Both the position numbers and the translations under genes were made by a program. Below the pieces are notes generated by a model, which was not told the origin of the DNA, did not search any database, and worked only from the letters and a program-made list of their open reading frames with translations. This document shows, piece after piece, positions 57,714-64,000 of a stretch of 64,000 nucleotides of DNA (positions within the stretch are counted from its first letter, which is position 1; every line of letters begins with the position of its first letter). Origin of the DNA: Cercis canadensis (lineage: Eukaryota > Streptophyta > Magnoliopsida > Fabales > Fabaceae); assembly GCA_003255065.1 (NCBI GenBank), contig QAOA01002976.1, forward strand, positions 456,985 to 520,984, given 5' to 3'.

Positions 57714-60700
57714 ATGTTAGGTGGTCCACGCAGAGTTGGCGGCGGTGCTCTCAACGGCGTTCGAGGTGCTGAGACCCCAGACCATGGGGTGGAGGTCGAC
57801 GTGCTAGCGCATCAAATTGATCAGATTGAAATCCGGCTTCAACGTCACGATGAACGTTTTGATCGCCTGGATGAGGTGCTTGGTCGATTGGAAGCATGAC
57901 TTGATGACCCTAACAGGATTTGGAATGATGGCAGGAGAGTGCCTGGTTACAGTGTGGGCCACAGGCACCCTGTTAATTTTCCTCGTCTTGGAAATCATAG
58001 AAGAGGGAGACAGGTTGATACGAATGAAGATTCAGAAGAGGATTAAGTCGAGTACTTTGAAGAACCACCCAAGAGGAACAGGAGGAATGACCATGGCAAT
58101 AGAGAGTCTGACTTCAAATTGAAGGTAAATATTCCTTATTTCCAAGGTAACCTAAACATTGAGGGTTTCCTGGGTTGGAAAGTAGATATTGACCATTTCT
58201 TTGAGTACATGGAGATACTTGAAGAGAAGAGAGTTCGGCTGGTTGCATGTAGATTGAAAGGTGGTGCGTCTGCTTGGTAGGAAAGGTTGCAGAGTAGGAG
58301 GATTCGTGAGGGTAAGGCATCTGTTAGAACATGGGGAAGAATGAGACGACTGTTGCTGAGTGAATTCCTTCCCCCTGATTACAAATAGTTCCTATTCCAG
58401 CAGTACCAGAGATGTCAACAGGGTCAGAGATCTATCCATGATTACTATGCGAAATTCACAAGGTTGGCAACTCGGAATGATTTAAGGGAGATCGAAGGGC
58501 AGCAGGTAGCCAGGTTCTTGGAGGGTCTGAAGCCATTCCTTAGAGACAGAATAGGGGTGCAGGTTGCCAGAACCTTATCTGAGGCTCGTAATCTTGCCTT
58601 AAGGGCTGAGCAGTTGATGCAGGAAAGGAGTAGAACAGAATATCCCCGCAGAAATTATAGTGGGGATACCTATAAGACTACTGCTAATGATAGAGGCAAG
58701 ATGATTCAAGAAAATAGAACTAAGGAGGACAGAGGTGCGGGAAAACAGAAAGTAACAGAAGTAAGAGAAGCGCCAAAAACAGTTAACCTGTATACCAGAC
58801 CCTACCTAGGGAAGTGCTTTAAATGTAATCAACCAGGCCACAAATCTAGTGATTGCCCCTTCAAAAAAGCAGTCCATGTTGTGGAACGAAAGGAAGATGA
58901 GGAGGAAGAGGTGTATGGTCCAGATGGAGAAGTAGAAGAATGTGATTATGACGAAGACAATGACAATGATGAGAGTCAGAACTATGTTATCAGGAGGATA
59001 ATGTTCACACTGAAGCAAGAGGATGATACCCAGCAACATCAGTTGTTCAAGACCAGGTGTATTATTCGTAGCCGGGTTTTTGATGTTATTGTTGACAGTG
59101 GTAGCTGCAAAAATATTATTGGTAAAGAAGCTGTGGAGAGCTTGGGGCTGAAGGTGGAGAAGTATCCTAATCTCTACTCAATCAATTGGATTAAGGCCGG
59201 TGATAAAATCCAAGTAACTGAACGATGCAAGGTACCTTTCTCTATCGGTAAGTATAAGGATGAAATTTATTTTGATGTGGTAGATATGGATGCTTGTCAC
59301 TTGTTATTTGGTAGACCTTGGCAGTTTGATGTTGCAGCTCAGCATGATGGAATGGATAATATTTATAAGTTGCAGAAAGATGACAGAAAATTTACTTTAT
59401 TACCAATGAAAGGTAGTTCCAAAACCAAAGCTTCTAAAGTGGAGGGGAGGACTTTCCTTACATTGACACAATCTAGGGCTGAATTTGACAAGGAGGTGAC
59501 GAAGACCAGGGAGATACATGCTCTTATCATAAGACAGGTGTTAGTGTCGGATGAAGGGCAAAAAATTGTTGAGCATCCAGAGGCTGTCAGGTTGTTATTG
59601 GAGGAGTTCAGTGATGTGGTACTTGCAGAATTGCCTCCAGGGCTGCCTCCTATGAGAGGCATCTAGCATCAGATTGACCTGGTTCTTGGAGCCAGTTGGC
59701 CTAACTTGCCACACTACAAGATGAGTCCGAAGGAAGCAGAAATTCTCAGGGAGCAGGTAGAAGATCTGTTGAAGAGGGAATATATTCAGGAGAGTATGAG
59801 CCCATGTGCCATCCCAGCTTTACTGACCCCCAAGAAGGATGGTAGCTGGAGAATGTGTGTTAACAGTAGAGCCATCAACAAGATTACAGTGGGGTACAAA
59901 TTTCCCATCCCTAGGCTGGATGATATGCTGGATATGTTGCATGGAGCACAAATTTTCTCTAAGATTGACCTTTGTAGTGGATACCACCAGCTTCAAATTA
60001 GACTTGGAGATGAGTGGAAGACAGCTTTCAAGAAGAAAAAAGGGCGGTATGAGTGGCTTGTGATGCCATTTGGGTTGACAAATGCTCCCAGCACTTTCAT
60101 GCAGGTTATGAATCAGGTACTGAAGCCTTTCATTGGCAAATTTGTGGTTGTGTATTTTGACAACATTTTGATATACAGTCAGACAGAGGCGGAACACTTC
60201 TCACATCTGCGAGTTGTACTAGAGGTCCTGCAGAAAAATAAGTTGTATGCTAACCTAAAAAAAATGTTGTTTCATGACTAACAGCCTGTTGTTTTTGGGT
60301 TATGTGGTTAATGCAGAGGGTATTCGGGTGGATGAAGAGAATGTTCGAGCTATCAGAGAATGGCCAACTCCTAGAACCATCTCTCAGGTTCGGAGTTTTC
60401 ATGGGTTGGCTACATTTTATAGGCGTTTTATTAGAAATTTTAATAGCATTGCAGTACCAATTACTGAGTGTCTGAAGAAGGGGAAATTCCAGTGGGGTGA
60501 GGAAGCTGACACCAATTTTGCAGTTCTGAAAGAAAAGTTGAGTACTGCTCCTGTATTGGCTTTGCCTGACTTTGAGGCCTTATTTGAAGTCGAGTGTGAT
60601 GCCAGTGGTGTGGGAATAGGTGTTGTGTTGTCCCTGAGGAAGAGACCCGTGTGCTATTTCAATGAGAAGCTCAGTGATGCCAGGCGAAAGTGGTCCACTT

Positions 60701-62313
60701 ATGATAAGGAGTTCTATGCAGTTGTTCGTGCTCTGAAACATTGGGAGCATTATTTGATCAGTAAAGAATTCATCCTTTACTCTGATCATGATGCTCTGAA
60801 GTATTTAAAAATTCAGAAACGAATGGACAAGGGTATGCATGCTAGGTGGTCTCAGTTCCTGGAGAAGTTCACTTTTAATTTGAGGCACAAAGTAGGTGTG
60901 CATAATAGGGTGGCTGATGCTTTGAGTAGGTGGGGTGAGCTGCTGGTTACCATGAGACAGGATATTGTAGGCTTTGAAACTGTGAAAGACCTGTATGCTG
61001 TTGATGAGGATTTTGGTGGAGTATGGGAGAATTGTATTAATCAGCATGTTGACGGAGAGTTTCATATCCATGAGGGTTATCTCATGAAGGGTAATCAACT
61101 TTGCATCCCTAAAACATCTCTGAGGGAGAAGTTGATTCGTGATTTACATGGGGGAGGTCTTGCTGGACACTTGGGGCGTGACAAGACATATGCTACCATT
61201 TGGGAGCATTATTATTGGCCTCATATGCGAAGGGATGTGATGCATCTAGTATAAAGGTGTCATGTGTGCCAAACAGCAAAAGGGCAGTCCCAGAATACAG
61301 GTTTATACACACCATTGCCAGTTCTGGATAATATTTGGGAGGATTTGTCTATGAATTTCGTGCTTGGGTTGCCTCGGACTTAGAGGGGTGTGGATTCTGT
61401 CTTTGTTGTTGTTGACAGATTTTCTAAAATGGCTCACTTCATTCCTTGCAAGAAAACTGCAAATGTAACTAATGTGGCCAAGTTATTCTTCAAAGAGGTA
61501 GTCCGTCTACATAGTGTTCCTAAATCCATTACATCTGATAGGGACAGCAAGTTCCTTAGCCATTTCTAAAGAAGTTTGTGGAAGATGTTTGATTTTGCAT
61601 TGAACTTCAGTAGTACAGCTCATCCCTAGACAGATGGACAAATCGAGGTAGTTAACCGAACATTGGGGAACCTGATTAGGAGTATCTGTGGAGACAAGCC
61701 GAAACAATGGGATGCTACCTTACCTTAGGCTAAATTTGCTTACAATAATGTTGTCCATAGTGCTTTAGGTAGGACTCCATTTTCTGTGGTCTATACTAAG
61801 GCACCCCAGCATGCTGTTGATTTAGATAAGTTACCTAAAGTCCATGCAACTACATCAAACTTAGCCAATCAGTGGCAGAATGTTCAGGAGGAGGTGAAAT
61901 GTAAGCTAGAACAAGCAAATGCTAGATATAAGAAGGCAGCAGATCAACACCATAGACAACAGACCTTTAAGGTTGGTGATCAGGTGATGGTGTTTCTGAG
62001 GAATGAGAGATTTCCAGTGGGCACATATAGCAAGTTGCAACCCAAGAAATACGGGCCATATCAGCTTTTGCAGAAAATTAATGATAATGCTTACATTGTG
62101 GGTTTACCAGATTCCTTAGGGATTTCCAAAGCATTTAATGTGGCGGATCTTTACCCTTACTATTCTTCTGAGATTCCTTTGTATCCGGATGATACAGTGT
62201 ACTCGAGGGCGAGTTTTTCTCAAGTGGAAGGGACTGATGTGGATCGGGTTGCAAGAGATTTCATGGATTGGGTAGAGCATAATAAGGCCCAGAAGAAAAG
62301 AGGCCTTAATTGA
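57714..62313 (+). pseudogene. Ty3/gypsy gag-pol polyprotein, disabled
   Basis: One frame runs from Met at 57714 to 60281; the rest is in another frame to 62313. Visible domains: gag; zinc knuckle CFKCNQPGHKSSDC at 58815-58856; protease core VIVDSGSC near 59086; RT at 59706-60281; RNase H at about 60560-60930 ([17 protein letters not shown]); zinc-binding and integrase core to about 61800; C-terminal DNA-binding part. Breaks: nonsense codons at 57897, 58044, 58278, 58386, 59664, 61252, 61381, 61567, 61627 and 61726, and a frameshift at an A-run at about 60258-60265. The RT active site reads YFDN where YxDD is required. These proteins would copy and integrate the element; here none can be made whole. 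Confidence 0.93.
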
Positions 62314-62657
62314 CATGTTTTAGTAATAAAGGCGTAACTTTCAGCTCGGGTGGAGTTATGGGGCCCATGACCTGCCGTTTCGAAGCTCGTTCAGAGGCCC
62401 ACGTCGTAGCAACCAGGTTTTACAAAGTTGAGGCCGTTTTTGGGCCCAAAATCCCTCAGAAACTTCGGTTTTGGGCTGTTTTCTAGTTTGCTGATTTCTT
62501 TTGTAATGTTTTAGGGTTTCCTTTTAGTACTTAAGTTTTATGTTTCATTGTAGCCATATTCAGAATATTATTCACTTTCTTTGACCATTATACAGTTTGT
62601 GTTTGAGGTTTCTTTGACTGTGTTTGAGGTTCCTTTCTTAGTTTTCTCGCTGCGTCA
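62235..62657 (+). repeat. 3' LTR of the gypsy element
   Basis: 423 bp, TGATGTGGATCGGG...CGCTGCGTCA, the same length as the 5' LTR. The last 26 codons of the polyprotein frame lie inside it. Confidence 0.9.
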
Positions 62658-62662
62658 GAAAT

Positions 62663-62960
62663 AGAAATTGAAGGCTATACAAGAGGCTTGAGAAGGTGAT
62701 GGCCAAGCTACACTGAGCCATGCCAATGACAACGGTGTCCTTTGTTAGGGTCTACTTGGTACCACCAATAGCACAATCATAAGGATTGAAGACAAGGTCT
62801 GGATGATCAAATTCAGTACGAAGTTTCCCACAGCTAAAAGCCAAAGCATATTCTCATAATCCTCGTAGTCCATCTGGATGACCATAGCAGATTTATGTTG
62901 AAGACTTTGTGAGATGCTTCTACTGGAGAGGGATCGTCTTGTTCCTAATGTGCTAGACAT
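62663..62960 (-). pseudogene. Family pseudogene C', right arm (exon 1)
   Basis: Inverted partner of the 56382-56757 copy. It keeps the ATG at 62960 and reads MSSTLGTRRSL then NLIIQTLSSILMIV, with a stop at 62745; homology to exon 1 continues past that to the retroelement junction. The following part of exon 1 and the intron are found beyond the element at 57257-56974. Confidence 0.85.
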
Positions 62961-63056
62961 GGCTGGTCAAGAGATTTTGTACTTAGAAAAAGATCCAAGA
63001 AAGAAACAAATGATGAATAAATAGATTATATATGGGAAAAAAATTTCTACAAATTC

Positions 63057-63370
63057 ATTCTCCTACAGCGCATCAAGGAAGTGCACAACAGCATAGGTGG
63101 GAGAATCCTACTGCGCCATTTGTTAAACTTAACGTGGACGTCGCATTAAAACCAGATGGGGGAGGTGGCATAGGCGGTCTGATTAGGAGTTGGTCAAGGC
63201 GCTTTTGTGGCAGCATGGGCAATTCCGGTTGAGAGCCTCGTATCAGTTTGAAGTGAAGGACGCAATGGCTTGTTCTGAAGATCTTCCAATGGCTTTAGAA
63301 TGGGATCTGCAGGATGTTTGTGTTGAAGGGGATGCCCTAAACATAATTATTTCCCTTAAACTATAATCAT
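63057..63370 (+). pseudogene. RNase H-like (RVT_3-type) domain relic
   Basis: Begins after the inverted-duplication boundary. One frame reads RWENPTAPFVKLNVDVALKP then GGGIGGLIRSW. After a frameshift, EVKDAMACSEDLPMALEWDL and VCVEGDALNIIISLKL follow to a stop near 63365. This is the plant RNase H-like domain found in LINE-derived and non-LTR sequences. It is broken. Confidence 0.7.
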
Positions 63371-63802
63371 TGCGATCTCTCCGCATTAGGATTGGTTCTT
63401 TTCGACATCTATGATTTGTGTTTGCTTTAAAGCAATTGAAATTAATTTGGGTGCACTTTTAGTTCAAAAATATCCCCCCCCCAACCCACACACACACACA
63501 CACACAAAAAAACACTTTGTCCTATCTTAATACTCATAGAAAATTTAGAATTCAGCACAAACAGAAAAATGTTGTAGTCTTTGGATTGAATGAGCAAACA
63601 AGATGAAAAATAATAGAGGGAGAACTAGAGAGGATTGAAAATGAACTCTTAATTGTGTATTGATGTGAAAGCTCTTCTCCTTGATCATACTTAGAAATTC
63701 ATACAATGACTCCCTTATAAGAGATCTCTAGAATAAATATTGTATTAGAAAAATATCAACTACTAGAGAAGCACCAACTAAAGTTATGGCAAAGCTCAAT
63801 AA

Positions 63803-63878
63803 TGGCCGTTCGCATATCTGCCACTATCTAATTGATTAAAAATGCGGTCTTTTTAGGCATTCTCAATTCTACACGTCT
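63803..63878 (+). pseudogene. Exon 2 relic of the unknown family
   Basis: Reads MAVRISATI, stop, LIKNAVFLGILNST, matching VRAVRMSAATKLIENVVCLG of member B exon 2. No surrounding coding sequence survives. A CA repeat and an A-run at 63487-63512 lie upstream. Confidence 0.75.
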
Positions 63879-64000
63879 TCTGTTTCTACACTTTTCTAAA
63901 AATATCAGTTTTTGCTTTTGTAAGCACTTTAAAATTTTAAAATGCTTATTCAAAGATAAAATGTTCAATTTAAAATATTTTTTTAAGTGAAGTGTTTTTT

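Larger units (their letters stand above)
57258..62657 (+). mobile_element. Ty3/gypsy LTR retrotransposon, 5.4 kb, complete but dead
   Basis: Bounded by two 423-bp LTRs and the 5-bp target duplication GAAAT (57253-57257 and 62658-62662). The primer-binding region after the 5' LTR (TTTGGTGTCAAAGAG) is a degraded match to the initiator-Met tRNA site. A purine tract GTGGAAGGGA lies just before the 3' LTR. Domain order is gag, zinc knuckle, protease, RT, RNase H, integrase. RT and integrase wording resemble the CRM clade. By hand count the LTRs differ at about 43 of 423 positions, so the insertion is old. Confidence 0.93.
56280..63056. repeat. Large inverted duplication of family copy C, right arm split by a retroelement
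   Basis: The left arm (56280-56951) reappears reversed at 56974-57257 and continues at 62663-63056 once the 5.4-kb gypsy element and its target duplication are removed. The axis is near 56963; the innermost paired words are CTTGCAAG at 56944-56951 and 56974-56981. Both arms come to about 670 bp. The arms include the pseudogene C exon 1 and its intron start. Confidence 0.8.

Noticed and set aside
1-64000. CRISPR arrays, bacterial operons, riboswitches, tRNA genes
   Set aside because: No spaced direct-repeat arrays or prokaryotic signals; GGTTCGAA-like words found (for example near 5702) lack a tRNA fold around them.

Overview
The window looks like nuclear DNA from a dicot plant. It is AT-rich, with GT-AG introns, plant-type snRNA promoters (USE plus TATA box), a PERK receptor kinase, a group 6 LEA protein, and many plant transposons (Mutator-like, hAT, Tourist-like MITEs, Ty3/gypsy). 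I cannot name the species. Eight single Ns occur; at least five separate near-identical flanking sequence, so some apparent local duplications are probably unmerged contig ends or haplotypes.

Layout. 1-3.35 kb: decayed Mutator-like transposase (minus) with palindromes in its leader. 4.1-11.1 kb: two U2 snRNA genes (plus) flanking an opposite-strand gene that I reconstruct as a PSY-type sulfated-peptide precursor with three tandem peptide units. 12.6-15.3 kb: PHF5A/SF3b14b, a protein of the U2 snRNP (minus). 17.3-21.8 kb: IMP3, a U3 snoRNP protein (minus, four coding exons). 23.4-26.2 kb: a seven-exon PERK kinase (plus). 27.1-28.6 and 52.2-53.6 kb: two intact members, A and B, of a two-exon gene family I do not recognise. 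36.1-36.4 kb: LEA_6 protein (minus). 31.2-35.5 kb: a 4.3-kb non-autonomous Mutator-like element with a perfect 9-bp target duplication. 35.5-47.5 kb: retrotransposon remains. 49.07-49.77 kb: a poly(A) retroposon with an 18-bp target duplication.

56.3-63.1 kb: a degenerate third family copy has become a large inverted duplication, and its right arm is split by a 5.4-kb Ty3/gypsy element. That element has 423-bp LTRs and a 5-bp target duplication, and its polyprotein frame runs into the 3' LTR. The element is dead: ten nonsense codons, one frameshift and an altered RT active site.

The unknown family appears to have grown by segmental duplication. Its roughly 120-bp promoter is present five times, twice with no gene behind it. 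The points most worth checking are the tandem PSY-like precursor, the unknown family (B ends in a SUMO-interacting-like acidic tail that A has lost to a nonsense codon), and the inverted duplication carrying the retroelement. The three RNP-related gene types at one end (U2 snRNA twice, PHF5A, IMP3) may be neighbours only by chance. All homology calls are from recognition by eye; no search was run.
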